Below, piece by piece: positions 13,954-26,960 of a DNA stretch of 64,000 nucleotides. The DNA lies in the NCBI GenBank assembly GCA_032622095.1, contig CP136067.1:90884707-90948706 (forward strand), given 5' to 3'. Each line of letters starts with the position of its first letter. Positions within the stretch are counted from its first letter, which is position 1. The translations under genes and the position numbers were made by a program. Under the pieces are notes generated by a model. The model searched no databases. It had not been told where the DNA came from and was given only the letters and a program-made list of their open reading frames with translations. Source of the stretch: Siphonodentalium dalli. Its lineage: Eukaryota > Mollusca > Scaphopoda > Gadilida > Siphonodentaliidae.

Positions 13954-14225
13954 GGGAACTATGGCCCAGTACCCCCCAGACATGGGCACTATGGCCCAGT
14001 ACCCCCCAGACATGGGCACTATGGCCCAGTACCCCCCAGACATGGGCACTATGGCCCAGTACCCCCCCAGACATGGGCACTATGGCCCATGGGCCATAGT
14101 GCCCATGTCTGGGGGGTACTGGGCCATAGTGCCCATGTCTGGGGGGTACTGGGCCATAGTGCCCATGTCTGGGGGGTACTGGGCCATAGTGCCCATGTCT
14201 GGGGGGTACTGGGCCATAGTGCCCA
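13954..14225. repeat. loopless palindrome built from 30-bp tandem units; probable right end of the Polinton
   Basis: A 30-bp unit (ACTATGGCCCAGTACC / CCCCAGACATGGGC) is repeated about 4.5 times up to 14089, then the same number of times in inverse orientation from 14090. The centre is ACTATGGCCCATGGGCCATAGT with no spacer. The only difference seen is one extra C in the left arm near 14067. Translated open frames across it on both strands (YPPDMG... and MSGGYWAIVP...) are repeat artefacts. All genes assigned to the element lie left of it and unrelated genomic repeats start right after it, so it may be the terminal or subterminal repeat. Confidence 0.85.
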
Positions 14226-14239
14226 CCATTACTACTAAT

Positions 14240-17200
14240 GTTTACCAAGGTGAACCATTTTTTGTGTCCGTGTAGCGCATGAGAAGACGAAGCTAATAGA
14301 GCAAGTCCGAACTCGATATCTTAAGCCGTTCTGGAGGAGATGCGCACACAACAGTAATCAACATGAAGAGCGTTTTGTGCCAAGGTCAAGGTCGGACGAA
14401 CTCCGTACCCAGTCCAGTCAATAGCCAAGGACGGGAGCTATGTACGTACGTAAAATCAAGGCATTCGGTAGAGTCGTTTTGGATCTATTCGTCTTTTTCA
14501 AAGAAATCAGGGCAAGGCGCTCACCTTGCAGGATACACACACGTCAAAATTTGAATCGGGTGCTGTGACGTCAGTTTTTGGTCGATGACAGCATTTACAT
14601 GTTCTTGCATCAAGTCCACGGACACACAGAAAATGAAAAACGGCAATGCGACTTTTTACTGCGCATGGAAATCTATGCAGTTGAGATGTTGATGACAATC
14701 GCACAGGCTTACTGTTTCGAAATAACGTTTACAATGAATGCTCTGTATATGAACATTTTGAATAGCGCATAATTCAGCCATTTATGGAGTAGAGCAAGTC
14801 CGAACTCGATATTTCAAGCCATTCCGGAGGAGATGCACACAACAGTAATCAACATGAAGAGCGTTTTGTGCCAAGGTCAAGGTCAAGGTCGGACGAACTC
14901 CGCACCCAGTCCAGTCAATAGCCAAGGACGGGTTCTGTGTACGTACGTAAAATCAAGGCAATCGGCAGAGTCGTTTTGGATCTATTCGCCTTTTTCAAAG
15001 AAATCAGGGCAAGGTTTTCACCTTGCAGGATGCCCAAAAGTCAAAATTTGAATCGGATGCTGTGACGTCAGTTTTTTGGTCGATTGCGCTAATTTTTACG
15101 GCGTTGTCTTCCGTTCGCACTAGCGATGCCGCCCTATGAATTTGGTCAAATTTAGAAGAAAAAGGTTTTTTAAAGAGCGTTAACCGATTCTTCGTCCAAG
15201 GTCAAGGTCGGACGAACTCCGCACCCAGTCCAGTCAATAGCCAAGGACGGGAGCTATGTTAGTACAACAAATCAAGGCAATCGATAGAGTCGTTTTGGAT
15301 CTATTCGCCTTTTTCAAAGAAATCAGGGCAAGGTTTGCACCTTGCAGGATACCCAAAAGTCAAAATTTGAATCGGGTGCTGTGATGTCAGTTTTTTGGTC
15401 GATTGCGCTAATGTTTACGGTGCTGTCTTCAGTTTGGACTAGCGATGCCGCCCTATGAATTTGGTCAAATTCAGAAGAAAAATGTCTTTCAAAGAGCGTT
15501 AACCGATTATTCGACCAATACCGATCTTTCGAACCGGAAGTTCTATCCATACCATTTTTCGCGTGTTTGTAGCACATGATGAGAGGAAACTAATAATGCA
15601 AGTCCGAACTCGATATCTCAAGCCGATCCGGAGGAGATACGGTCACAACAGTAATAAACATGAAGAGCGTTTAGTGCAAAGATCAAGGTCGTACAAAATT
15701 CACACCCAGTCGGGTTTATAGCTAAGGACGAACGTTATATATGTACCAAAAATCATTCTAATCGGTCAATCAATTTTTGACCCATAAGAGATCCAAGCTC
15801 AATACAAGTTCAATCTAGTTTAAATGTGGCTAAAATCAAACCGCCATTGCTCCGCCATATTTTGACCGATTGACCTAGTTTATATTGCATCTTAATCGTC
15901 TTTGCCATGCGATACCACCCTACGAGTTTGGTCAAATTAGAACGAGCTATTTTTTGCAACAAAATTACTGGCGACGTTGAAGGTCATGGTCAAGGTCGGA
16001 CAAAAATAGCGGTAAGTGCATAAAACTAACTTTTCGTGGATGTATATGAGTAGGAAATATCAAATCAATCGACCTGGCGGTTTCTGAGATATAAGGTCTT
16101 TTATAATAATAATAACTAGAATGAAATTGAAATTGCACTGCAATTTCGATACTTCAATGTTTACCAAGGTGAACCATTTGTGTGCTTGTAGCGCATGAGA
16201 AGACGAAGCTAATAGAGCAAGTCCGAACTCGATATCTTAAGCCGTTCTGGAGGAGATGCGCACACAACAGTATCAACATGAAGAGCGTTTTGTGCCAAGG
16301 TCAAGGTCGGACGAATTCCGCACCCAGTCCAGTCAATAGCCAAGGACGGGAGCTATGTACGTACGTAAAATCAAGGCAATCGGTAAAGTCGTTTTGGATC
16401 TATTCGCCTTTTTCAAAGAAATCAGGGCAAGGCCTTCACCTTGCAGGATACCCAAAAGTCAAAATTTGAATCGGATGCTGTGACGTCAGTTTTTGGTCGA
16501 TTGCGCTAATTTTTACGGCGTTGTCTTCCGTTCGGACTAGCGATGCCGCTCTATGAATTTGGTCAAATTCAGTAGAAAAAGGTTTTTCAAAGAGCGTTAA
16601 CCGATTCTTCGTCCAAGGTCAAGGTCGGACGAACTCCGCACCCAGTCCACTCAATAGCCAAGGACGGGAGCTATGTTGGTGCAAAAAATCCAGGCAATCG
16701 GTAAAGTCGTTTTGGATCTATTCGCCTTTTTCAAAGAAATCAGGGCAAGGCGCACACCTTGCAGGATACCCAAAAGTCAAAATTTGAATCGGGTGCTGTG
16801 ACGTCAGTTTTTGGTCGATGACAGCATTTACATGTTCTTGCATCAAGTCCACGGACACACAGAAAATGAAAAACGGCAATGCGACTTTTTACTGCGCATG
16901 GAAATCTATGCAGTTGAGATGTTGATGACAATCGCACAGGCTTACTGTTTCGAAATAACGTTTACAATGAATGCTCTGTATATGAACATTTTGAATAGCG
17001 CATAATTCAGCCATTTATGGAGTAGAGCAAGTCCGAACTCGATATTTCAAGCCATTCCGGAGGAGATGCACACAACAGTAATCAACATGAAGAGCGTTTT
17101 GTGCCAAGGTCAAGGTCGGACGAACTCCGCACCCAGTCCAGTCAATAGCCAAGGACGGGTTCTGTGTACGTACGTAAAATCAAGGCAATCGGTAGAGTCG

Positions 17201-17978
17201 TTTTGGATCTATTCGCCTTTTTCAAAGAAATCAGGGCAAGGTTTTCACCTTGCAGGATGCCCAAAAGTCAAAATTTGAATCGGATGCTGTGACGTCAGTT
17301 GTCTTCCGTTCGCACTAGCGATGCCGCCCTATGAATTTGGTCAAATTTAGAAGAAAAAGGTTTTTTAAAGAGCGTTAACCGATTCTTCGTCCAAGGTCAA
17401 GGTCGGACGAACTAAGCACCCAGTCCAGTCAATAGCCAAGGACGGGAGCTCTATTAGTACAAAAAATCAAGGCAATCGGTAGAGTCGTTTTGGATCTATT
17501 CGCCTTTTTCAAAGAAATCAGGGCAAGGTTATCACCTTGCAGGATACCCAAAAGTCAAAATTTGAATCGGGTGCTGTGACGTCAGTTTTTAGTCGATTGC
17601 GCTAATTTTTACGGCGCTGTCTTCAATTCGGACTAGCGATGCCGCCCTATGAATTTGGTCAAATTTAGAAGAAAAAGGTTTTTTAAAGAGCGTTCGACCA
17701 ATACCGAACTTTCGAACCGGAAGTGCTATCCATACCATTTTTCTCGTGTTTGTAGCACATTCTGAGAGGAAACTAATAATGCAAGTCCGAACTCGATATC
17801 TCAAGCCGTTCAGGAGGATATACGTACACAACTGTAATACACATGAAGAGCGTTTAGTGCAAAGGTCAAGGTCGTACACAAATAGCGGTAATTGCATAAA
17901 ACTAACTTTTCGTGTATGTATATGAGTAAGAAATATCAAATCAATCGACATGGCAGTTTCTGAGATATAAGGTCTTTT

Positions 17979-18009
<31 letters not shown>

Positions 18010-20468
18010 TAAAAATAAGAATTACAATATACTTCAATGTTAACACATTGAAGTATAATAAACAAAAATAAAAATAAGAATTACAATATACTTCAATGTT
18101 AACACATTGAAGTATAACTAGAATGAAACTGTAATTGCACAGCAATTTCGATACTTCCATGTTCGCCAATGACGGAAATTGTGTCACCTGATAAAGCGTC
18201 AGTTTTCAGGAGACACATATCAGTATGGTGACACTGCAGCTCATAGTAATACTAGGCAAACACAGATTCTATAAATACTCAATGGCCATGCAGGTACAAA
18301 ATCAATTGGCCAAGCCGTTTCGACGGTATAAGAAATCAAACATTGATTTTGCAATTTTGCAAGTCATTCTAGGGGTCCGAAAACCCCATAACATGAGGTT
18401 TTTAAGCAACCATAACTCGAGAAGTTTAAGTCCGATTTAAAAAATCTGAGCGGAGTAGTGGTCAGCGATAACTAAAGTTTATGTCCAACAAATTTGATCA
18501 AAATCTGCGCCAAAATAGTTTTGAGATACATACCCACACGCCCGTTCTCCCGAACCGGAAGTGACATCAGTAAACTTTATATAGCATTATAGAGCGCAGA
18601 CACTGATGCACATAATGCAAAAAGTCCCAACTCAATATCTCAAGCCCTTCTGGGTTCCGTATAAAGAGCGTTGTTTTATTCTTCTACCAGTAGCAAACTT
18701 TTTAACCGGAAGTGCTACCTCTATCACTTTTCAGTGTTTTAGAACACACATACAGGCGCAAATAATGAAAAAGGTCGGAACCCGATATTCAAGCCGTTTC
18801 GGAGAAGATACCCTAATAACAATAAAACAGATAAAAAGCGTTATTTCCTAAGGTCAAGGTCATACCACTTTTCATGTTAGCGACTCAACTGCGGGTGCTC
18901 AATGGCTATGCAGGTACGAAAATTCAAATCAATTGGCAAAGCCGTTTTGACGATATAAGAAATCAAGTAATTCTGGTGGCGCGAAAACCCCCCAAAAATA
19001 AGGTATTAAAGAAGCCATAATTCCATAAGTTTAAGTCCGATTTTAAAAATATGTGGAATATTGATCAGCGCCTACTAAAGATAATACATACCAATTTTCA
19101 TAAAAATCTGCGCCAAAATAGTTTTGAGATACATACCCACACGCCCGTTCTCCCGAACCGGAAGTGAAATCAGTTAACTATATATATCATTAGAGAGCGC
19201 AGACTTTGCTGCACATCATGCAAAAAGTCCCAACTCAATATCTCAATCCCTTCTGGATTTCGCATAAAGAGCGTTGATTTATGCTTCGACCAGTAGCGAA
19301 CTTTTAAACCGGAAGTGCGAACCCTATCGTTTTTCGGTGGCTCATAACACACATATATGCGCAAATAATGAAAAAAGTCCGAACCCGATATCTCATGCCG
19401 TTTATGAGGAGATAGGTTTAAAACAATAAAACCGATAAAGAGCATTATTTCCAAAGGTCAAGGTCAGACGAAATTCCCTATTAGTTCATCGACTGCCAAT
19501 GCGCAATGGCTAAGAAGGTTCCGAATTTCAAATAAATCGGACAAGCCGTTTCGGCGATATAAGAAATCAAACCTCGATTTTGCAAGTCATTTTAGTCAAC
19601 AAAATGTCGATAACTCTGAAGGTCAAGGTCGGAAATAAACCAGGTTTTTAAACAGCCATAACTATCGAAGTTTATGTCCGATTTTTAAAATTCGAGTTGC
19701 ATAGCAATCAGTGGCATCTTCTGATGACGTCTACCAATGTCATCAAAATATGCGGTAAAATAGTTTTTAGATACATACCCACACGCCCGTTCTCCCGAAC
19801 CGGAAGTGATATCCGTTAACTAAATATAGCGCAGAGTTTGCTGCACATAATGCAAAAAGTCCCAACTCAATATCTCAAGCCGTTCTAGATTCCCTATAAA
19901 GAGCGTTGTTTTAACCTTCGACCAGTAGCGAACTTTTAAACCGGAAGTGCGAACCCTATAATTTTTCGGCGGTTCATAACACACATACATGCGCAAATAA
20001 CGAAAAAAGTCCGAAATCGATATCTCAAGCCGTTTCGGAGGAGATATGTGCACAACAATAAAACAGATAGAGAGCGTTGTTTCCAAAGTTCAAGGTCACA
20101 TGAAATTCCCTATTTGTGCCTCGACTTCGTATACTCAATGGCTATGCAGGTACCAAATTTTAAATCAATCGGTCAAGCCGTTTCGACGATATAATAATTC
20201 AAACCTCGATTTCGCAAGTGACTTTTGTGTCGCGAAAATCCGCCAAAAATCAACAAAATGGCGATAACTCCGAAGGTCAAGGTCGGACGAAATTCTCAAT
20301 AGGCCATTTACCGAGATCTTCCAAAGTTATATACTGAAACCGAAAACAGCAGGTGAATCGGTCCAGCCGTTCCGGAGATTAAGGCATGTTATCGGAATAA
20401 TAATAAGAAGAAAAAAAAAAAAAGCCAGAAGAATTACAATATACTTCCATGTTAAAACATGGAAGTAT
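14240..20468. repeat. three successive copies of a long repeat with ~320-480 bp sub-repeats
   Basis: Copy A starts near 14245 (AATGTTTACCAAGGTGAACC), copy B near 16157 with the same words, and copy C near 18115. Each contains sub-repeats with GTCCGAACTCGATATCTCAAGCC, GAAGAGCGTT, CCAAGGTCAAGGTCGGACGAA and GTGACGTCAGTTTTTGGTCGAT. Copies A and B end in a near-identical TATAAGGTCTTTTATAATAATAAT tract. An open frame of 64 codons is repeated identically at 14578-14772 and 16811-17005, but it is only part of the repeat. Copy C is more diverged and adds ACATACCCACACGCCCGTTC blocks at 18533, 19132 and 19782. No gene is supported anywhere in this stretch. Confidence 0.85.
18011..18117. repeat. 59-bp tandem duplication carrying a 28-bp hairpin, end of repeat copy B
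   Basis: AAAAATAAGAATTACAATAT followed by the palindrome ATACTTCAATG-TTAACA-CATTGAAGTAT occurs twice, 59 bp apart. The same terminal hairpin in a variant form (ATACTTCCATG...CATGGAAGTAT) closes the repeat array at 20441-20468. A microsatellite plus terminal hairpin is typical of short bivalve interspersed elements and of Helentron-like ends; I cannot decide between them. Confidence 0.7.
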
Positions 20469-23375
20469 AATAAATAGTAACATGCGTTCTGTTGTAAGAT
20501 AATATAGCTAACATCTGGTAAATTATTCCGATCGTGGGTACTATTTATATAATGGTCATTGGGTAGTTAGAGCAGTTTTACGAATTTCCCAACAGTAAAT
20601 ACATGCGTTTTACAACACGTGGTGAAGTTTGTCCAAAAATCTATTTTTAGCATTATTATATCATTATTCGTGACGTACCCGTGAGCTCAATGCGTACAGG
20701 CGCTGACTCCCCGATGTTCCCGTATTACTATAGTCATCGTCGTAATATTAATCATTCTGTTAACATCATGCAGTATTGTTTGCCCATATAATTTATGCTA
20801 ATCGGCACATCTTGACTTCTCGAATATACCGTAGCGTCTCCGTTCTAACAATTCCCCTCTCCCAATCATGCTGACTTGCTATAGTGTCAGTCATTGAAGT
20901 TTCAACCAATCTAGCCGAAATGTAAGCGTTTTTCGAATGCGTAACCGGCTATAGCGTGTCATTAGTTTGATGGATATGCTCACAGCATGTAACCCACCAT
21001 TCGTACAGTCATGTATCAACCACCCTAACGAATTCAAATATACCCCCTCGGTACTTGTAATTTGACAGAACCCAGCTGTTCGCCGCCTATGTTGAAATTT
21101 CGTTTTTTCCCGGTCTCGTGCATAGATATGTTATCTGTATTCGGAAAGACCGAACATTAAAATTTATCTCAATGATATGATATAAGTAATCGTGTTCACG
21201 TTTTTGCAATTACTAGTACACGTACAGTAAGATTGCACGAGACATTTGTTTTGGGGTATTGCGGACACTTTTCCACCAAAAAAACATCAAGAACATTGCA
21301 CTAATAAACTATGTGTAGTGTCTGGGAGACCAACTGTATATGCTACTGGAAAAAGTAGCGAACGGTTTATTAATATTGCACCCATAAACGATTAGTTGAA
21401 GTCATAACATAAAGCGATTATTTTAATGTAATGTAATGTTTCCGACCATGTACTTGTGTGCATCGTTCATGTGCCGATTCTTTGACAATGAAAGATTAAA
21501 TATGCTCTGGGTTATTGGATACTAGCTGGGATACCGGTGTTGTTCGGGTGAAGAATATGTACTTTAATAGTGGCATTTCAAGACATTTAAAATACGTATT
21601 TGTCATCTGGGGTAAACAACACATATCCAGGACTCTCCGGATAACGTTACATCTATCTTTTTAAGTTGATAATAAACGCTCTTTATTGCACATTATTGAT
21701 TTAATAGAACATACCGTATCCCGTCATATAATGTACTAGTCCCCATTTAAGTCACGAGGTCAAAGACGGCGATTCTTATTCATCGGGGAATGCCCCATGA
21801 CACGTGCCTGTCCAGGTTACCCATAGGTACCAATTAGTAGTGGTCATTTAAGTCGTTTATTAGCCAAATGGGATAAACAGCACCCACTGCATTGACTCTC
21901 CAGATAAAGTCACATCTATCTGTTAATTGATAATTATTAGTGCCTCTTTAAACCATTTGAGGCCAACAAAACTAATCCCTGCGTCATTTCACTTTTGTGC
22001 ACCAATTTCCCCAACATATCTTCATGAAATAATAATGAACGCTCTTTATTGATTATATACCCATGTAAGTCATCTGAGGTCAAAGAAGCCTATTTCGTGA
22101 CATTCACCTTGTCAGGTGATTCATCTGTACCAATTTTCCTACATATACTTTGAGCCTATAACGAACGCTCTTTATTGCTCACATTTGGCCATTAAAGTCG
22201 TCGGAGGTCAACGGCATTCGGATAAAGTTACATCTATCTTTCAATTGCAAATTATTAGTGCCTCTTTAAATCATTTGAGGTAAACAAACCAATCTCGTGA
22301 CATTACCTGTGCACCAATTTTCCCACATATCTTCTGAAATAATAATAAACGCTCTTTATTGATTATATAACCCTGTAAGTCATCAGAAGTCAAAGACGCC
22401 TATCGCGTGACATTCCCCTGTCGGATGATTCATTTGTACCAATTTTCCTACATATAATTTAAGTCTATAACGAACGGTTTTTATTGCTCATATTTGACCC
22501 TTAAAGTTGTCTGAGATCAACGGCATCTATATCACACCATACCGGTCAATTCATCCTCGTGTTTCAATTTAAACCGACCAGGTTGCAACCATTTTGGGTA
22601 TACAATCAATTAGTTAATTAAATGCATTGTTAGTACCCCTTTAGGACATTTGATGTCAATGGGACCTATCTAATAAGATTCTCCGGGTCAAATTACCCAT
22701 ATCTCCAACCTCATTAGTAACTGGCCAATGTGGATGTCTACTTAATGCATGGTTTATTAAGATGTAATGCTCTATCTCTTGTGTCATAGAAAATATTCCC
22801 ACAAAATACGTAAATCGAAATATATCTCAGGATATTAAAACTTGATACTGAGTAAGCTGTTTTAATTATAAGATATAACAGTCTTCGTCATGCAAACATA
22901 TTCCAAAATTAACAGTATTTATCACAATAACACCAAGTCCCATTAATGTCGGTTTGTAACAGTGTCAGTTATACCATACCGATAATTTACTTGCATATAT
23001 CTATTAAAATAATAATTCCGACCAAAACCTAGCGACACATGGTGAATAATAGTGTCACAGAGATCACACATGACATGAAAAATATATAAAATTGCATGTT
23101 AAATTTACTAAAAAAAAACACGCTAAACATTAGGGGGACACACAAAAAGTCGCCCTAATGTAGAAGTCGCCTTAATGTGGGATATTTACACACAAATGTC
23201 TCCCTAATGTGGCTTCCGCGAACATACATACATATATATACACCTTATTGTGGTTGATTGACCGTAACGTAATGTGGTAATGACATATATCACAAGGGCG
23301 GAACGATTCATATTCATTGGAGAAAAATGCTCAGATAATAAGTTCAATATGCAGATTGTTTCATTTCATGCGGGA
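20469..23375. other. gene-free AT-rich stretch with dispersed ACGCTCTTTATTG motifs
   Basis: No coding region is supported. From 21,670 to 22,500 the sequence is a degenerate repeat of roughly 130-160 bp units, each with a word like AACGCTCTTTATTG (near 21675, 22036, 22159, 22348, and AACGGTTTTTATTG near 22471), AAGTC(A/G)TC.GAGGTCAA, and ACC.ATTTTCC.ACATAT. Confidence 0.6.
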
Positions 23376-23596
23376 AGTACAGTATTGCTCTAAGTAATCG
23401 ACATCTTAACCAAAGCAGAATTGTGGGTAACTTTTCAGGATTTAGTCCGAAATATGGCTTGTTGCCATTCATCGGAAAGCTCTCGCCGAGAGCTTTCCGA
23501 TGAATGGCAACAAGCCACATTTCCGACTAAATCCTGAAAAGTTACCCATAATTCTGCTTTGGTTAAGAGGTCGATTACTTAGGACATTACTGTACT
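23376..23596. repeat. palindrome with ~110-bp arms (foldback/MITE-like)
   Basis: The arms 23376-23485 and 23487-23596 are inverted copies around a single C, with about 10% differences toward the outer ends (AGTACAGTATTG versus AGTACAGTAATG). The centre is AAAGCTCTCG-C-CGAGAGCTTT. The overlapping open frames on both strands here are by-products. From 23597 to 24440 I see no gene. Confidence 0.85.
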
Positions 23597-24445
23597 CGTC
23601 AATGAGTTTAGAAAGTATATCAAGGGATAGTATAATGTGGCCTTTCATTCCAGTCATGAACATAGTCTGTGCAATAAAAAACACGCATGAGGTGACTTCG
23701 ATTTTTAACATGTGTAAGGCGTATGTGAGTTGCGAGCGAAAGTCCCCCTCCCGAAAATACCAGGACATTATTATTGTTATTGTCAGTATGCTGTATTTTA
23801 AATATATGAATATGTCCATGTATACATTGTCAATAAAGAAAAAATCTATCATGACATGGCGGATCCAACGTTAATAGATGGATCGAACGGAGGTTAGTTC
23901 TGATTCAGACACATTCGATCGTCTCAAATATTGAGAAAGAGCTGAAACAGGCTCCATTTGGGAGCCACTAATCATCAACACCTCCGCATCCTTTGTGTGC
24001 CCATGCGTGCACTCTCCGCGGCATTTTGATATTTAAAATAAATATATAAATAATCTAATACAAAAAATAAATATATTTCTGAATTTTGTTTTTATACTGA
24101 ACTCAATTTCACGAAAAAACACAAACGTTTTTTAAATCGAATTTTTTCCAATTTTTTGAAATCGGTCCAGGCGTCTGGGAGAAATATCTCGAACAGACAT
24201 ATGCTACTCTTTTACATAAATATATAAACATGAACACAGATTTCACTTTCACCGCACCCTCATATGTTGTGTCACCCATCAACTTCATTATCGGGGTCAG
24301 AATATTCTATTTTTACCTCAATAAATATTGAAGTGATTATCTAGTGCAAAATTCTTAATGCTTTGCAATCTAAAGCTGTATTAATCTTTAATGCATTTCT
24401 GTAATAAAACAACCCATGATCTTCTTTGCATACACACATTAAATT

Positions 24446-26053
24446 GTGGCTCCTGATCACCTGATATATAAGCACCAATCTGGCTTCCTTCCTGGACATA
24501 GCACTACATTCTCGTTATTAGAATTATACCATGACATATGCCGCTTTCTCGAAGGACATTTGCATACTTGTGCTGTATTTTGTGATGTTTCTAAAGCCTT
24601 CGAGAGAGTTTGGCACAAAGGTCTTCTTCTCAAACGTAGGAGGTATGGAGTTACCGGTGATCTCTTAACTTGGCTCCAGAGCTATCTAACAGCCAGGGAG
24701 CAAAGGGTAATTCCGAATAATACTGCATCCCCTTTCAGACCACTTTCATCAGGAGTCCCCCAGGGCTCAGTAATCGGCCTTTTTTTATTTCTCATATACG
24801 TTAACGATATCCATCATAATTTAGAATCCCTGACGAGACTATATGCTGATGATACTTGTATCACTACAGCTGAAACTGACCCGACCCTTCTTGTTACAAC
24901 AGTCAACAATGACATGGAAACACTCACCGATTGGTCCAAAACATGGCTTGTCAATTTCAATCCCACCAAAACTACTCTCATTAGATTCCAGGTATCTCCT
25001 CAAAAAGATTCCCCTACATTGCAGCCAATTCTTTTTGGTGACGCCCAACTTGAGGAAATGGACTCTCAAAAACACTTCGGTTTAAACTTTCAATCAAATT
25101 TGGGATGGGACATTCAAATAAATGAAATAGTAAATTGTGTTTCTGGCCGATTATCAATGCTTAGAAAAATGAAATATAAACTTAGCCGCAAATCCCTAAA
25201 TTTAATGTACATATCTTAAATTCTTCCTCTTATGGAATATGGAGATATTATCTGGGACTGTTCCCCCGATTCTCTTCTAAATACATTAGACAAATTGCAC
25301 ATAGAAGCGGCTCGAATTATATCGGGCTTAACTCGCTCATGTCCCACACATAGACTATTTATAGAATTGGGTTGGCAATCACTGCAAGATCGAAGAAAAT
25401 ATCATAAATTAAAAATGTTCAACCGAATCCAAGCTGGAAATGCTCCGAAATATTTGACTGATATATTACCTCCTCGTTACGGGGACAACACTAATTACCC
25501 TTCCCGATATCCCTACCGATTTAACTCTTTATCCCGAAAGACTGAATATTATAACAAATCATTCTTTCCCTCTATGATTATCCAGTGGAACAAATTTCTT
25601 GATAACATCGCGAAAAGTGAAAATAAAGATAATAAAGACAATAAGAAGAACATAGACAAAGAGACCATAGAGCAACAACTAGTGGCTATGAATGTTGAAC
25701 CGAAACCTCCTCCCTTCTACCTCATCGGAAGCCGGGAGAGGAACATACTGCACGCTAAACTGCGAAACAATTGTAGTAACCTTAATTTTGACAAACATAT
25801 TAATCATATTGCCGATTCACCGAGATGTTGTTGTGGTGCTCCCGAGGAAACGGCATACCATTTCATTTTCGAATGCCCTTACTTTATTTACGAAAGACAA
25901 AAACTTCTCGATAGTATATCTAGACTTGGCATTCTACATCTGACCATTGGAAATATTCTATTCGGCTCCACTCATGAGACTGAGCAAATAAATTACAAGC
26001 TATTCATTGCTGCTCAAAAGTATATTATGAAAACACACCGATTTAATGATTAA
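24446..26053 (+). pseudogene. 5'-truncated non-LTR retrotransposon (LINE) reverse transcriptase with one in-frame stop
   Basis: This is the second half of a LINE ORF2. The RT blocks are in order: HQSGFLPGHSTTFSLLELY, CDVSKAFERVWHKGLL, YGVTGDLLTWLQSYL, GVPQGSVIGLFLFLIYVND and LYADDT, the catalytic YADD box. The frame is interrupted by a TAA at 25217-25219 within YIS-stop-ILPLMEYGDIIWD and then continues in the same frame to 26053, so a single point mutation separates the halves. The C-terminal part ends with a CCHC-like motif (CCCGAPEETAYHFIFECPYF). The endonuclease domain and the start of RT are absent, so the copy is 5'-truncated at about 24440. It resembles Jockey/CR1-group elements; the clade is uncertain. 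Confidence 0.9.
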
Positions 26054-26375
26054 TAATATATAAAAACGAGCGAAAGATTGAACATATACTTATAAGACAA
26101 ATATCACATCATCGATCTACGGTTTCACATCTCATACCCTCCCATACTGACGCAAACGATACAATTATCATTTGACACCCTAATGTGTATCACCGATTTT
26201 ATCTTAATTAATATATCATACAAGTGTTCTTTGTATACATATATGTTATATGTATTGCAGGCAGGAAGCCTAACTCCTTTTGTTAATTGCCAATTGTTTG
26301 TTGGAACGGGGCGTCATTAAGTTAGCAATAACTTGTGCCCCAATCCAATTAGCTATTTTTGCTAATAAAATATGT
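26054..26375 (+). mobile_element. probable 3' UTR of the LINE fragment
   Basis: Non-coding sequence follows the ORF, with a compact tail (GGCAGGAAGCCTAACTCC ... TTGTGCCCCAATCC ... GCTAATAAAATATG) that looks like a LINE 3' end with an AATAAA. The exact end is not marked by a clear poly(A) or TSD. From 26376 to 26960 I see nothing coding. Confidence 0.45.
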
Positions 26376-26960
26376 TTAGACTAATTATGGCCCCTCTCTG
26401 ATATGTGACATTAAATTACTTATTGAAATTCATTTCTACCTGATGAAATTGTCCTATTGATGTCATATTTCGACAACACCTTTGATAATCCCGTATACTA
26501 ATAATCAATTGGTACACACATTTCACTATACTAATAATACTAATCCATATCCTGACTTTTCATATAACGGTTCATCCACTTGCACACATTCTTTACTCGC
26601 ACTCATGTCTGTTTCTCGTTTCATCTGATCAATAATATACTGCAGCCAAATGTATTGATTATTGATACGAGCTAATAAACGAATCAAATTCAATTCAACC
26701 ATTGTCGTCATAAACATGAATTTCCAGTCTGTGTTGGCCTCATACTGAATATACGATACATACACACGTATATATGCAAACATTAAAATTACTCAAATAA
26801 CACAGAGCACCTACTCCGTTTCTGGAATTTCATTTCCATCAAAGAGGCGTGTGACACGTTTGAGGTGTTGATGTCTTTTGGTTCAAGCATGCATTATTTT
26901 GCAACAGTGAAACAACACTTGTTTTTATCATTGATTGTGTTGATGTGGGAAAACTGTCAT

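Noticed and set aside
1-14225. Reading the block as an exogenous virus genome
   Set aside because: Integrase with chromodomain, protein-primed PolB and A32 ATPase together define a Polinton, and it is followed by host repeats. A free virus form remains possible but cannot be seen here.
13835-14275. Open frames of 80-146 codons on both strands with YPPDMGTMAQ or MSGGYWAIVP repeats
   Set aside because: They are translations of the 30-bp palindrome; any frame without a stop in the unit stays open.
14363-17278. Repeated frames MKSVLCQGQGRTNS... and MVDDSIYMFLHQVHG...
   Set aside because: They repeat because the DNA repeats; composition is poor and the frames differ between less similar copies.
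23469-23874. 124-127 codon frames on both strands
   Set aside because: They cross the 110-bp-arm palindrome and contain no family pattern.
23950-23966. GGCTCCATTTGGGAGCC as another histone stem-loop
   Set aside because: The loop and stem order do not fit GGYYYTHHTHARRRCC and no gene ends nearby.
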